Positions 8,148-17,711 of a stretch of 34,503 bases of DNA are shown here, one piece after another. How positions within the stretch are numbered: the stretch's first letter is position 1; every line of letters starts with the position of its first letter. Source of the stretch: Clostridia bacterium (GTDB taxonomy: Bacteria; Bacillota; Clostridia; UMGS1810). The stretch covers positions 1 to 34,503 of the forward strand of contig JAFQHQ010000116.1 of NCBI GenBank assembly GCA_017397885.1, written 5' to 3'. The position numbers were made by a program, and so were the translations under genes. Under the pieces are notes generated by a model, which was not told the origin of the DNA, made no database searches, and worked only from the letters and a program-made list of their open reading frames with translations.

Positions 8148-11100
8148 GTGCTGAAAAAGTATATTGCATTATTGTTATTTTTTGCTTTTTTCGTGTCGGC
8201 ATTTAATGTAACACCTATAGCTTTTGCCGATAACAGTGTATATGTTAATGAAAATTTTAATGGTTATATTACGGGCGACATTCCTCATACTGCCCTTGAG
8301 GCAAGAGCTACGGGTGGCAGCTCGGTCAGAGTGTGCGACAATGGGTCGTCAGTTGATAAAAGTGTATTGTTGCTGAATAATTCGGACACTGCGACAACTT
8401 TTCTTCAACATACTTTTCTTGCACCAAGGCATGACAGCGTGGCAATAGATTTCGACATTATGATAACTTCGAATGCCGGTGATATAGATATTCCGACCAT
8501 TATAGACTCTGAAAACAAAGCATTTTCGCCACTGAAAATAAAGAGCGGAGTTTTGTATGTAAATGATTTGGCGGTAGGCAGTGTCAATGTTGGTGATTGG
8601 AACTCGGTTTCTGTTGAAATCAGTACCGAAAACAAGGTTTTTAATATAACCGTAAACAATGATAGTTCCAATAGAAAATCGGGAAAGGTTGATGAACTGT
8701 CAAATATTTCCAAGGTGCGATTTGAAGCGAAAAAACAACAGAAATTCTATCTTGATAATCTGATGATATACAAGGGGGCTTCCATAAAATCTTCGATTTC
8801 CGATATTCCATCAATTAATGAATATTGTGAAACCTCGCCTCTTCTTCTGAAAAAAGAAAAACAGGCGGTATTTTCTGATATGACAAGAGGAAGGCTTGTT
8901 TTGTATGCTGGTGCACCATATGTGCTTGCCAATGGTACAAAGGGGATTTTAAATTCGAATGATATATCGATTGTTCCTTATGTAAACGGTAACGATATAA
9001 TGGTTCCTCTTCGCAGTGTTGCCGAAAGCTATGGATATACCGTGCTTTGGGAAGGCGAGAAAAACAGTGTACGTATTGCAAAAGATGATAAATCTGCCGG
9101 TTTTGTGTTTGATTCAAATATGGTTGATAACAACGGTGTAATGATTGCCGCACCTTCGCTTTCCGTTAATAAAAACGGCACTGCATATGTATCGGTTGAG
9201 GCATTGTCTATGGTGATGGGAACAGATATTTATAAAGAAGATAACCTCGTTATACTGGGAGAAGGCAATCCTTTTGAGACTAATGAAAAACTTCTTTTAA
9301 AGCAAGAACTCATAAACAATGTAAAATTTATGCGTCCTGACGCTCATACTATTGTATCAAATATCCGTGAGGGTCATCCCAGAGTTTTGGCAACAAAAGA
9401 TGACTTCGATCGCATAAAATCACTTGTAGCCAATGATGATTTTGCAAAAAAGATGTTTGGCTACATAAAAACAACTGCAGATTCATACCTTAACACCCCG
9501 GTAGCTCAATATTCACTTGTTGAGGTGTATCGCCTCGGTGATTGCAATGTTGTAACACGCCGTGTGGTGAGAACGCTTGCGTTTATGTGGCAGGTGACGG
9601 GTGATGAGATTTATGCAGAGCGTTGTGCAGCGGAACTTGCCGCAATGTGCAGCTGGCCTGATTGGAATGAAAATCGCCATTATCTTGACACCGGAGTGGT
9701 TCTGGGAACGGCGGCTATCGGTTATGACTGGCTTTATGATTATCTTACTGAAAATGACCCTGAGCTTTTGGAGAACCTTTGTCAGATGATTCTTGATCAC
9801 GGTCTTCTTGAAGGAATTGAAATTCACAAGGGGACAAGTCAGTATGACGACATCAATCTTGTGTCAAGCTGGCCCACAAGTTCTCTTAACTGGAATCCGA
9901 CTTGTAATTCCGGTATTATAATGTCTGCTCTTGCAATTTCCGATAAGGTTGATCCTTCAATTACAGGAACTGCTATTGAACTTTCACTGCGTTCCTTTGA
10001 GTATATCAGCAATGAGTTTGCACCTGACGGAGCGTGGGAGGAAGGCCCCGGCTATTGGAACGGAACCGTGGAAGACTTTGTTTACGTGCTTGCATCTCTC
10101 GAATCGGCACTTGGCACAGATTTCGGATATTCGAATGCCGAGGGTATTCTTGAAACTTGTTATTATCCTATCTATATTATGGGACCAAAAGGCACATACA
10201 ACTATTCGGATTCTGCTACAACGCTTAATGTGGAAAGTCCGCATCAATTCTTCTGGTCTGAAAAGTTGGACGATAAAGATCTTGCATATCTCAGAAAAGA
10301 GCAGATTGAAAAAAACAATTACAGATGTGATTATACAGATCTCTTGTGGTACGACAGCACAAATTGCGGAAACGAAAAGCCTCAGTATCCCTTTGACAAA
10401 TATTTCAGGAAAGTAGAAACCGTAACTATGCGTTCCTCCTGGGACGAAAATGCTTTGTTTCTCGGATTCCATTCCGGCAACACGGCATTCGGTGCCCATT
10501 CGCATCTTGACACGGGCTCGTTTATTCTTGATCAGAATAACATCCGCTGGTTTGAAGATTTCGGAACAGATCGTATCACATATACCGGCGCAGGCGGTTT
10601 TACGGCATATCGCACAAGAGCGGAAGGACACAATGATCTTGTTATTCAGGGACTTGATCTTTTTACAACCGAAAAAGATGAAAACGGAAATCTTGGACTT
10701 TTTATTTCAGATTTTGACGAAGACGCAATCGGCAACGCCCCGGCCGGACTGAATGTTACTGTTGGCGGAAGCGGTAAAGCCGAAATTGTTGAGGATTATG
10801 TCGGTGACGGAAGGCATTTACTTCTTTCAACCGATGATGCTGAAACCACAACACAGAGTTTTATTTATAAAAACTATAATAACAATCCCATAACCAATCG
10901 TATAGTTATTAAATATAAGGTGATGCGTGATGATTTGAACGGCAATGTTTCGGTTCCTGCACTACGTAACAGTGAAAGCTATTTTGGCATTATGTCGCTA
11001 ACGAGTGGCGGAAGCATGAGGGTAAATAACGGAACTGAAACCGTTACATTGCGTTCATATGAGAAGAATAAATGGTATGATGTTGAAATTGATGTGAATC

Positions 11101-12473
11101 TCGAAACCCAGACTTATGATCTGTCAGTTACCGATGAGCTTGGTGACAAAGTGAGTGCAGAGGGTTATAAGTTAAAATCTCAGCTTGATGATATTACTCA
11201 TTGGAGAATTCAGCTTTACGCACAAAACACTGCACTTCACCTTGACAATTTTGAAATATGGGTTGATCCTGCAAACGAAACAATAACTAAACGCAAAGAA
11301 ATAGACGATCAGAACAGGAATGCATATTGTTATATTGACAAATATGAAACGGGAGAGAAAGCGGCTTTCGCAGTATCGGATATTACCGAAGCCTATGAAA
11401 GCTGGGCAAACTCTGCAATTCGCGGAGCAGGTCTTTTTGACAACCGAAGAGTGGCTGTTATCCGTGATGAAATAAAGCTCAGAGATGCTTATGATGTATA
11501 TTGGTTTGGTCACACTCAGGCTGAAATAACCGTTTCCGAGGATGGAAAATCCGCAATTCTTGAAAAGGACGGAAAGCGCTTATGGGCAGGTATAATTGAC
11601 GGCACTGACGGTAGGTTTTCTGTTATGGATGCGGCACCCTTTGCCACATCTCCCGACCCGTCAGGTCAGGCGATAAACACGGGATACCGCAAGCTTACAA
11701 TAATGCTCGATGATGTAACGGAGGCACAGATTGCCGTAGCATTCACAGCTCTTGCCGACGGCTATGATGTTCCTGATGCGATACCTTCTGTCGGTGCAAT
11801 AAGCACATGGAATGTTCCGGACGGTTCAATAATAAAACCCGATTCAATAACTGTTGACGGTAATCTGATTGACGGTTTTAATCCTGCCAGAGCAACATAT
11901 TCTCTATATGTTGAAAAGGGATCATCTGTTCCTGTCATCAGTGCAACATCTTCCAATGCTTTTGTAACGGTGACACAGGCAGATGCAGTTCCCGGTTGTG
12001 CAATTGTTACACTCACGGATGAAAGCGGAACAAGTGTAGATTATAACATATTTATTTATGAGCGTGTTGTAAACTACTCAACCATAGACGGTCATCAGAT
12101 TAATTCCGATCTTGTCACTGCAAGCTCTGAACCTGAACCGCACAATCCGGCAGTGGCAACCCTTGACGGAGACATTGATACCGCTTGGGCGGCAAACGGT
12201 ATGGCAGAGTGGATTATGTATGATCTTGGCGAATCGAAACCCATAGATTGTATAAATCTTGCGTGGAGAAAGGGTGACCAGAGGGAGTACTCATTTAAAA
12301 TTCTTCTTTCCGACGACGGAGCAAGCTGGACAACCGTGTATGAAGGTAAATCATCAGGTACAACTCTTGAGCTTGAGCCCCATATATTTAAAGAGACCAA
12401 TGGAAGATTTATAAGGATAGAATGTTACGGAAACAGTTCCAATACATGGAACAATATATCCGAAATAAGATAA
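8148..12473 (+). CDS. Secreted multidomain heparinase II/III-like protein
   Basis: A 1441-residue exported protein with a GTG start preceded by AGGGGTGA and a signal peptide (MLKKYIALLLFFAFF). Order: LamG-like domain (~28-205), copper-amine-oxidase-N-like domain (~246-370; NDIMVPLRSVAESYGY), alpha/alpha toroid resembling heparinase II/III (~400-760; WNPTCNSG at 582-589, EEGPGYWNG with Y636), then the heparinase beta domain starting with GAHSHLDTGSF (H784, H786) and YRTRAEGHNDLVI. A second LamG-like domain (~850-1040) interrupts this beta domain, which resumes at AYCYIDKYETGEKAAFAV and runs through RGAGLFDNRRVAVIRDEI. A cadherin-like beta sandwich (~1230-1310) and an F5/8-type C (discoidin) domain (~1315-1440) end the protein. 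Family members eliminate at uronate-hexosamine linkages or act on alginate-like polymers; the substrate here is unknown. Confidence 0.85.
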   Translation: MLKKYIALLLFFAFFVSAFNVTPIAFADNSVYVNENFNGYITGDIPHTALEARATGGSSVRVCDNGSSVDKSVLLLNNSDTATTFLQHTFLAPRHDSVAIDFDIMITSNAGDIDIPTIIDSENKAFSPLKIKSGVLYVNDLAVGSVNVGDWNSVSVEISTENKVFNITVNNDSSNRKSGKVDELSNISKVRFEAKKQQKFYLDNLMIYKGASIKSSISDIPSINEYCETSPLLLKKEKQAVFSDMTRGRLVLYAGAPYVLANGTKGILNSNDISIVPYVNGNDIMVPLRSVAESYGYTVLWEGEKNSVRIAKDDKSAGFVFDSNMVDNNGVMIAAPSLSVNKNGTAYVSVEALSMVMGTDIYKEDNLVILGEGNPFETNEKLLLKQELINNVKFMRPDAHTIVSNIREGHPRVLATKDDFDRIKSLVANDDFAKKMFGYIKTTADSYLNTPVAQYSLVEVYRLGDCNVVTRRVVRTLAFMWQVTGDEIYAERCAAELAAMCSWPDWNENRHYLDTGVVLGTAAIGYDWLYDYLTENDPELLENLCQMILDHGLLEGIEIHKGTSQYDDINLVSSWPTSSLNWNPTCNSGIIMSALAISDKVDPSITGTAIELSLRSFEYISNEFAPDGAWEEGPGYWNGTVEDFVYVLASLESALGTDFGYSNAEGILETCYYPIYIMGPKGTYNYSDSATTLNVESPHQFFWSEKLDDKDLAYLRKEQIEKNNYRCDYTDLLWYDSTNCGNEKPQYPFDKYFRKVETVTMRSSWDENALFLGFHSGNTAFGAHSHLDTGSFILDQNNIRWFEDFGTDRITYTGAGGFTAYRTRAEGHNDLVIQGLDLFTTEKDENGNLGLFISDFDEDAIGNAPAGLNVTVGGSGKAEIVEDYVGDGRHLLLSTDDAETTTQSFIYKNYNNNPITNRIVIKYKVMRDDLNGNVSVPALRNSESYFGIMSLTSGGSMRVNNGTETVTLRSYEKNKWYDVEIDVNLETQTYDLSVTDELGDKVSAEGYKLKSQLDDITHWRIQLYAQNTALHLDNFEIWVDPANETITKRKEIDDQNRNAYCYIDKYETGEKAAFAVSDITEAYESWANSAIRGAGLFDNRRVAVIRDEIKLRDAYDVYWFGHTQAEITVSEDGKSAILEKDGKRLWAGIIDGTDGRFSVMDAAPFATSPDPSGQAINTGYRKLTIMLDDVTEAQIAVAFTALADGYDVPDAIPSVGAISTWNVPDGSIIKPDSITVDGNLIDGFNPARATYSLYVEKGSSVPVISATSSNAFVTVTQADAVPGCAIVTLTDESGTSVDYNIFIYERVVNYSTIDGHQINSDLVTASSEPEPHNPAVATLDGDIDTAWAANGMAEWIMYDLGESKPIDCINLAWRKGDQREYSFKILLSDDGASWTTVYEGKSSGTTLELEPHIFKETNGRFIRIECYGNSSNTWNNISEIR

Positions 12474-12483
12474 GGAGGCAGAT

Positions 12484-14118
12484 ATGAATAAAAAGATAAT
12501 TTGCTTTGCTTTTATGGTATTAATTATTTTGTCCAACTATTCGGCATACGCTCTTGATGCCTCTCTTAAAGGAGATGTCATAAGTGTGTCCGATTCAGAT
12601 ATGACTCCCGAAATCAGAATACCTCTTATTATCACAAAACCTTTTGTTGATGCGGATAGTCTTTCTGATGCTAATATTAAATCAGATATAATTTTTGCAT
12701 ATGAAATACAAACAGATTCCAACGGTGAGCTGAACATTAAAACAAGGCTCCCTGATGGTTCACCTGCCGGTTGGTACACTGTGTATGCCGGTGAAAAGGA
12801 AGCGCAGTTTTATTATGCTACCAAAGAAGAAATTTCTCAGGCAATAGAAGCATTTTCAAAAGCTGAAGAATCGGATGTTTTGGAGATAATTAAAATTTAT
12901 ACAATTGAAAAGCCTGTTGTATGGCTCGATCTTGACGGTATATATAGCAAATACACTTCTCATACGCAAAAGGCGTTTGTACTTCAATTGAAGGAATGTG
13001 ACACCGAAATTATCGAAGATATACAAGAGTGTTTTGAACGGGCCTGCGATATTTCAATGTTCGTAAAAGGAGAACAGTCCGAAATTGAAGCTCTGTTGAC
13101 GGGCAAATATGCATCATTGTTGGATTCCGGAAACAATGCAGAAGATGTATCCGAAATTTTTGCCAATGTGCGTGATGATGATATTTTCACATTTGATTCA
13201 CTCAAACGTCCTATGCGTGAGTCAAATGCTGTTGCAGCTTTAAATTCATCCTCACGAAGCGAGGTTATGGAAAAGGTTGAACTGTACAACGATGTGCTTG
13301 AGCTTAACCTTGAGGGTAAATATAAAAAATGCAAACCTGCTGAGGTTGCCAAGGTTCTTGCCGGTCAGGATTTTAAAAAAGCAGAAGATGTTCAAAAAGC
13401 TTTTGATAAAAGAGTGAAAGAACTTACCGAAGAAAAGACGAGTTCCGGCTCAAGCGGAGGGGGAAGCTTTGGCTCTTCGCCAAACTTTTCTGCCACATTA
13501 AATAACGAAAATGTCAATAAGTCTGATAATGAGAATAATTCTGACATTAATCAAATCGTCACACACGAATTTAAAGATTTGAATGAATGCGAATGGGCAG
13601 AAGGCTACATTTCGGCTCTTTATGCAAAAGGAATTGTGAATGGGATTTCACAAGATGTTTTTGCACCGAGCGAAAATGTTACACGTGAGCAATTTGTAAA
13701 AATGCTTGCCTTGGCTTTTGATGCAGACCTTTCGAATAAAACCTTGAGCTTTGATGATGCAGATGAAAATGCATGGTATATACCGTATATTGCATGGGCG
13801 GTAAATTCAGGTGTGGTAAATGGTAAATCTCACAATGTTTTTGGCGTAGGTGATTATATAACACGTGAGGATATGTGTGTTATGGCGGTGCGTGCGCTTG
13901 AGTCAAAGGGTATTTCATTGTCTTTGGAAACACTGAAATTCAGCGATGCAAATCTTATTTCGGAATATGCCGCACAGTCTGTATCCAAACTATGCAATGA
14001 AAAAATAATAAATGGCAAAGGTAATGATATTTTCGCTCCTAAGGACAATTCCACAAGAGCGGAGACAGCAAAAATAATATATCTTATTATGGAAAAGGCA
14101 GGTGCTTTAAATGGTTAA
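12484..14118 (+). CDS. Secreted protein with three C-terminal SLH domains
   Basis: A 544-residue exported protein: signal peptide (to about SAYA near residue 22), an unassigned N-terminal beta-rich part (~25-105), a helical middle (~110-310), a Gly/Ser linker (GSSGGGSFGSS) and three SLH repeats (~362-412, ~420-475, ~480-540; YAKGIVNGISQDVFAPSENV, VNSGVVNGKSHNVFGVGD, CNEKIINGKGNDIFAPKDN). SLH domains bind pyruvylated secondary cell-wall polymers, so this is the clearest cell-surface-anchored product of the operon and may act as scaffold or S-layer component. AAGGAGG precedes the ATG, 10 bp after the heparinase stop. Its last codons overlap the next start. Confidence 0.85.
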   Translation: MNKKIICFAFMVLIILSNYSAYALDASLKGDVISVSDSDMTPEIRIPLIITKPFVDADSLSDANIKSDIIFAYEIQTDSNGELNIKTRLPDGSPAGWYTVYAGEKEAQFYYATKEEISQAIEAFSKAEESDVLEIIKIYTIEKPVVWLDLDGIYSKYTSHTQKAFVLQLKECDTEIIEDIQECFERACDISMFVKGEQSEIEALLTGKYASLLDSGNNAEDVSEIFANVRDDDIFTFDSLKRPMRESNAVAALNSSSRSEVMEKVELYNDVLELNLEGKYKKCKPAEVAKVLAGQDFKKAEDVQKAFDKRVKELTEEKTSSGSSGGGSFGSSPNFSATLNNENVNKSDNENNSDINQIVTHEFKDLNECEWAEGYISALYAKGIVNGISQDVFAPSENVTREQFVKMLALAFDADLSNKTLSFDDADENAWYIPYIAWAVNSGVVNGKSHNVFGVGDYITREDMCVMAVRALESKGISLSLETLKFSDANLISEYAAQSVSKLCNEKIINGKGNDIFAPKDNSTRAETAKIIYLIMEKAGALNG

Positions 14119-16597
14119 AAAATTAATCAGTTTGTTAATTGTACTTGCAATGATGTTTTCATTGGTGGCATATGCTTCGGAGGATACCGATTTTGTTAAA
14201 TTACTTGGTGGCTATGAGTTTGAATCCGAAAAATTTGTAACTCGGGGTGAATTCGTATATGCGACAGCAACACTTTTTGCCAAAGGTTTTTCCTTGGAAA
14301 AAACAAAAACGGAGTTTTACGATGTATCTGCTTCAAATCAGTTTAGTGGCGCAATCGATGTTGCGTCAAAGCTTGGTTGGGTGTCGGGCTATGGTGACGG
14401 AAACTTCGGAATCAAGGATAAGATAACATTTACCCAGGCACTTGCGGTGATTTTGCGTGCTCTTGGATATGAACAGTTAAAGGATAGCTTTGGCGGCTAT
14501 GTGAGCTTGGGTAATTACATTGGTATTACAGATGGTGTGGAGCTTTCGTCAGAATATCTAAAAGGCAAAGACGTTGCAACACTTCTTCGAAATGCACTTG
14601 AAGCCAATGCACTGGTTCAGACCGGGTTTGGTGATGAACTCAGTTGGAAGGCAGACGGAGAGCTTAGCAATCTGAAGCAATTTTTGAATATTGAGGTTAT
14701 TGAAGGAATTGTCACAGATAACGGAGTTTCATCTCTTTTGAGTACATCCGATTTAAAGGAAGGACAGATTAAAATTGATGAAACAGTAATTGATGCACAG
14801 GATTCAACAATTTGTAACTGTCTTGGCTACAACGTGCGTGCATTTGTAAATATGGATTCTTCGCTTCCGCTCCTTGTTTATTATGAAATTGACGAAACGA
14901 AAACCTTCAAAATACCTGCATCAGCTGTTGAAAGCGTAGATACAAAATCGGTTATATACATCGATTCACACGGCAAAGAAAAAACTGCTCGAATTTCGAA
15001 TGTTGCAGATTATATCTATAACGGTATGGCATATACAGACTGTGATGCACAGGATTTAGCTATTTCTGACGGATTCCTCACTTTTGTTGACAATAACGGT
15101 GACTCTGTTGCAGATATTGTGTGTATTGAAGAATCTAAAAATGCTGTTGTGTCAGATGTTAAATCCGACAAAAGCCGCATAAATACTCTTTGGGGTGAGG
15201 ATATAACAATTGATGATGATGCTTTTGTAACCGTAATAAAAGGCAATAAAAAGATAAGCCTTGATGAAATTAAAGGATATAATGTTCTAACCGTGTATGA
15301 AAGCAAGGATGCTTGTGTAATCACTATATACGTTTCGGATAAGGTGTTTCGCGGATGCCTTACGGGGAAAAATATTTCAAATAACAGAGAAACGATTTTT
15401 ATAGATAACGAAGAATATGTGTTGAAAAATGCTGACTTATATGATTCACTGGAGCTTGGCAAAGAATATGAATTTTGCAGTGATATATACGGGAACATTG
15501 TGTACACAAAAGATAATTTTGAATACCGTGTCGGGCTTTTGGTGGATGCAAAAATTATTAAAAACAGTTTGAACAGCGAGTCAAAAATCAAGCTGTTCAC
15601 CTCAGATGGCAAAATGGAAATATACAGCTTTGCCGAAAAAGTGAAATTTTGCGGTAAGAGTGTGAACGCAGAAACTGCAATATCCAATCTTGATTTTTCG
15701 CAATATCTTGTTGTGGGCTACAATATTGGTAGTGACGGAAGAATTTCAGAGCTTGTTCTTGAAAGCGGAAAAGTGCCGGCAGAATTTTCTGTCAAAGAAA
15801 ATTTTAAAATGACATATACCGCTTCGGAAATAAGCTATCAGGCTCAGCAAAAATCGTTTGAAGGAAAGATTATGGCAAATAATGCCACCAAGGTGTTTCT
15901 TGTCCCTTTCGACAAATCTGATGAATCGGGGTATTATGTCTCGGATATATCGGTATTTGTAAGCGGTATTGATTACAATGTCTCTTCATACATTGCAGGT
16001 GAGGATGACTGGTATGCCGATTATATTGTTTCATATGTCAAAAATGAATTTTCAAAAACTCACGGTGCCATTCTTGTTGACTATGTAGGCAAAGCTCTCA
16101 ACAACGACGGCGAAGAAACTGAAATTCTTGGTGCCTATAATGAAAAAGGTGAAGTCGAATACGTAGCGGCAAAGAACTTCAGCTTTGAAGCTTTTGACAT
16201 CGGGCGCGGTGACATAATAAGGTGTGTTTTAAACCCCTTTGGCGAAGTTTGCGGTGTGCGAAAGGTGTTTTCTGCTTCCGATTTTAAATTTGTCAATGAC
16301 GGCGGAGCAGCATATTCGGCTCAGCCACGTTTTATTCACGGATATGTATATGAAAAAAACAGGAATCTTGTGTCAATAAGTTTTCATCCTAACATTCCGC
16401 CGGAAATAAGCGAATCAAATATGGAAATTCATGATTTTTCGGGAATGAAGATATACGAATTCGATTCCGGGAGAGACAGAATTTCTGTTATAAATGTGGA
16501 TATGCTTACAGATTATATGACCGATCCGGGCAGTTATTCAAAAATCTTCTATTATACACAAAATTCAGCTCCGAGATTTGCAGTAAGCTATAAGTAG
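14111..16597 (+). CDS. Surface protein with N-terminal SLH-like domains
   Basis: An 828-residue exported protein. The signal peptide (MVKKLISLLIVLAMMFSLVAYA) is followed by SLH-like repeats (~35-185; VTRGEFVYATATLFAKG, then AIDVASKLGWVSGYGDGNFGIKDKITFTQA). The remaining ~640 residues are beta-rich with no motif I can name; similar long SLH proteins are common in Clostridia as surface-layer or cell-wall proteins. The ATG lies within the last codons of the preceding SLH gene (8-nt overlap), so the two SLH proteins are probably made together and may assemble together. A role in displaying the operon's lectins or enzymes is inference. Confidence 0.75.
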   Translation: MVKKLISLLIVLAMMFSLVAYASEDTDFVKLLGGYEFESEKFVTRGEFVYATATLFAKGFSLEKTKTEFYDVSASNQFSGAIDVASKLGWVSGYGDGNFGIKDKITFTQALAVILRALGYEQLKDSFGGYVSLGNYIGITDGVELSSEYLKGKDVATLLRNALEANALVQTGFGDELSWKADGELSNLKQFLNIEVIEGIVTDNGVSSLLSTSDLKEGQIKIDETVIDAQDSTICNCLGYNVRAFVNMDSSLPLLVYYEIDETKTFKIPASAVESVDTKSVIYIDSHGKEKTARISNVADYIYNGMAYTDCDAQDLAISDGFLTFVDNNGDSVADIVCIEESKNAVVSDVKSDKSRINTLWGEDITIDDDAFVTVIKGNKKISLDEIKGYNVLTVYESKDACVITIYVSDKVFRGCLTGKNISNNRETIFIDNEEYVLKNADLYDSLELGKEYEFCSDIYGNIVYTKDNFEYRVGLLVDAKIIKNSLNSESKIKLFTSDGKMEIYSFAEKVKFCGKSVNAETAISNLDFSQYLVVGYNIGSDGRISELVLESGKVPAEFSVKENFKMTYTASEISYQAQQKSFEGKIMANNATKVFLVPFDKSDESGYYVSDISVFVSGIDYNVSSYIAGEDDWYADYIVSYVKNEFSKTHGAILVDYVGKALNNDGEETEILGAYNEKGEVEYVAAKNFSFEAFDIGRGDIIRCVLNPFGEVCGVRKVFSASDFKFVNDGGAAYSAQPRFIHGYVYEKNRNLVSISFHPNIPPEISESNMEIHDFSGMKIYEFDSGRDRISVINVDMLTDYMTDPGSYSKIFYYTQNSAPRFAVSYK

Positions 16598-16606
16598 GTG
16601 ACAGAA

Positions 16607-17686
16607 ATGCGTAAACGCTTTTTGTGTGCATTTATCATTATTGTTTTTATATGTATTCCTGTTTTTGGGGCAGAAGACTTTGAATTCGGTCCGTTCATGT
16701 ATATTTGTGACTCGGGTCAAATTGAGGAAATGCCAAACGGTCTTGACGAAGAAAACTTGGCTTTGAAGCTGTCCAAAGAACTCATAAGGGTTAAAGCAAA
16801 GGAAAATTATGATTATCTTGTTTTTGATATTCTGACAAAAAAAGTGGTTGATACCGAATTTGTGTTGTCCGACAGTAAAAACAATTCCGAGGTTATATTT
16901 CGGATTTATGAATCCGGCGCTATATATGATTCGGGAGGTGTGATTGCAGCAAGTTTTGACGAAGGCGTGTGGCATAATTTTGTTTTTGCGTTTGATGAGT
17001 CAAAAGGGATATACGTTTATTTTGATAATGCACTGTTGACTATATTTGAATCGTCTGACAAAATGCTTGGTTTAAACTCGGCGGGGTTTTTGCAAGGTGA
17101 TTTTTATTTTGATAATGTTGAATTTTCAAATCTTAGTGTTCCAAAAATAAAAAACGTCATAAACCAAGAACCTGAAACCGGTTTGTCACAAGTGAGAATA
17201 GAGTTTAATGTTCCCATAGTAATTGATGGCTATGTTACAAAGAGTTATATATATAGTCCTTCTTCTCCCATGGAAAAGTGGCAAACAAGCAAGATAACTT
17301 TGGCTAATGCCTGTGATTTGCTTGGCAATGAGTTGAATTTAACGCATACAGTTGTGGCAGGAGACAGACCGAGGATGTATTTTGTAGATGATATCCGGAT
17401 ATGTGAATCATGCGTCGATGTATATATTACAGTTTTCAATCCGTTTTCATACGATGTAAATTCGGATGTGTATGTTTGCTTTTTCGATAATTCAAAATTA
17501 ATTGGCGTAAACTCCTTTAGCGGTAACTGTTTTTGTACGGGTATTTCTCAACAACTGTTTAATATGGCTATTCCCCGTGATTATGATGAGCTTATCCTTA
17601 AAGTTTTTGTGTGGGATAAGGGTAGTTTAAAGCCATTTTCAAAGGATTCATATATCGGAATTTTCGAAGCCGTTATAAACAATTAA
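16607..17686 (+). CDS. Secreted lectin-like protein of unknown function
   Basis: A 359-residue protein with a short signal peptide (MRKRFLCAFIIIVFICIPVFGA). Residues ~25-180 look like a LamG/concanavalin-type beta sandwich (VWHNFVFAFDESKGIYVYFDN, then GDFYFDNVEFSNL), the same layout as the other lectin domains in this operon but strongly diverged. The rest resembles an Ig-like domain followed by a beta-rich C-terminal domain, mirroring the end of the 6762-8135 product. I preferred the ATG at 16607, 5 bp after AGGTGA, over the upstream in-frame GTG at 16598, which is part of that binding site. No catalytic residues are recognisable. Confidence 0.65.
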   Translation: MRKRFLCAFIIIVFICIPVFGAEDFEFGPFMYICDSGQIEEMPNGLDEENLALKLSKELIRVKAKENYDYLVFDILTKKVVDTEFVLSDSKNNSEVIFRIYESGAIYDSGGVIAASFDEGVWHNFVFAFDESKGIYVYFDNALLTIFESSDKMLGLNSAGFLQGDFYFDNVEFSNLSVPKIKNVINQEPETGLSQVRIEFNVPIVIDGYVTKSYIYSPSSPMEKWQTSKITLANACDLLGNELNLTHTVVAGDRPRMYFVDDIRICESCVDVYITVFNPFSYDVNSDVYVCFFDNSKLIGVNSFSGNCFCTGISQQLFNMAIPRDYDELILKVFVWDKGSLKPFSKDSYIGIFEAVINN

Positions 17687-17711
17687 TAATAACAAAAGAG
17701 GTGAGTTACTT

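Noticed and set aside
9984..10631. 215-codon minus-strand frame inside the heparinase gene
   Set aside because: Antisense shadow of a strongly supported coding region, with no family motif or binding site.
15016..15687. 223-codon minus-strand frame inside the SLH-like gene
   Set aside because: Low-complexity serine/leucine-rich shadow of the real gene.
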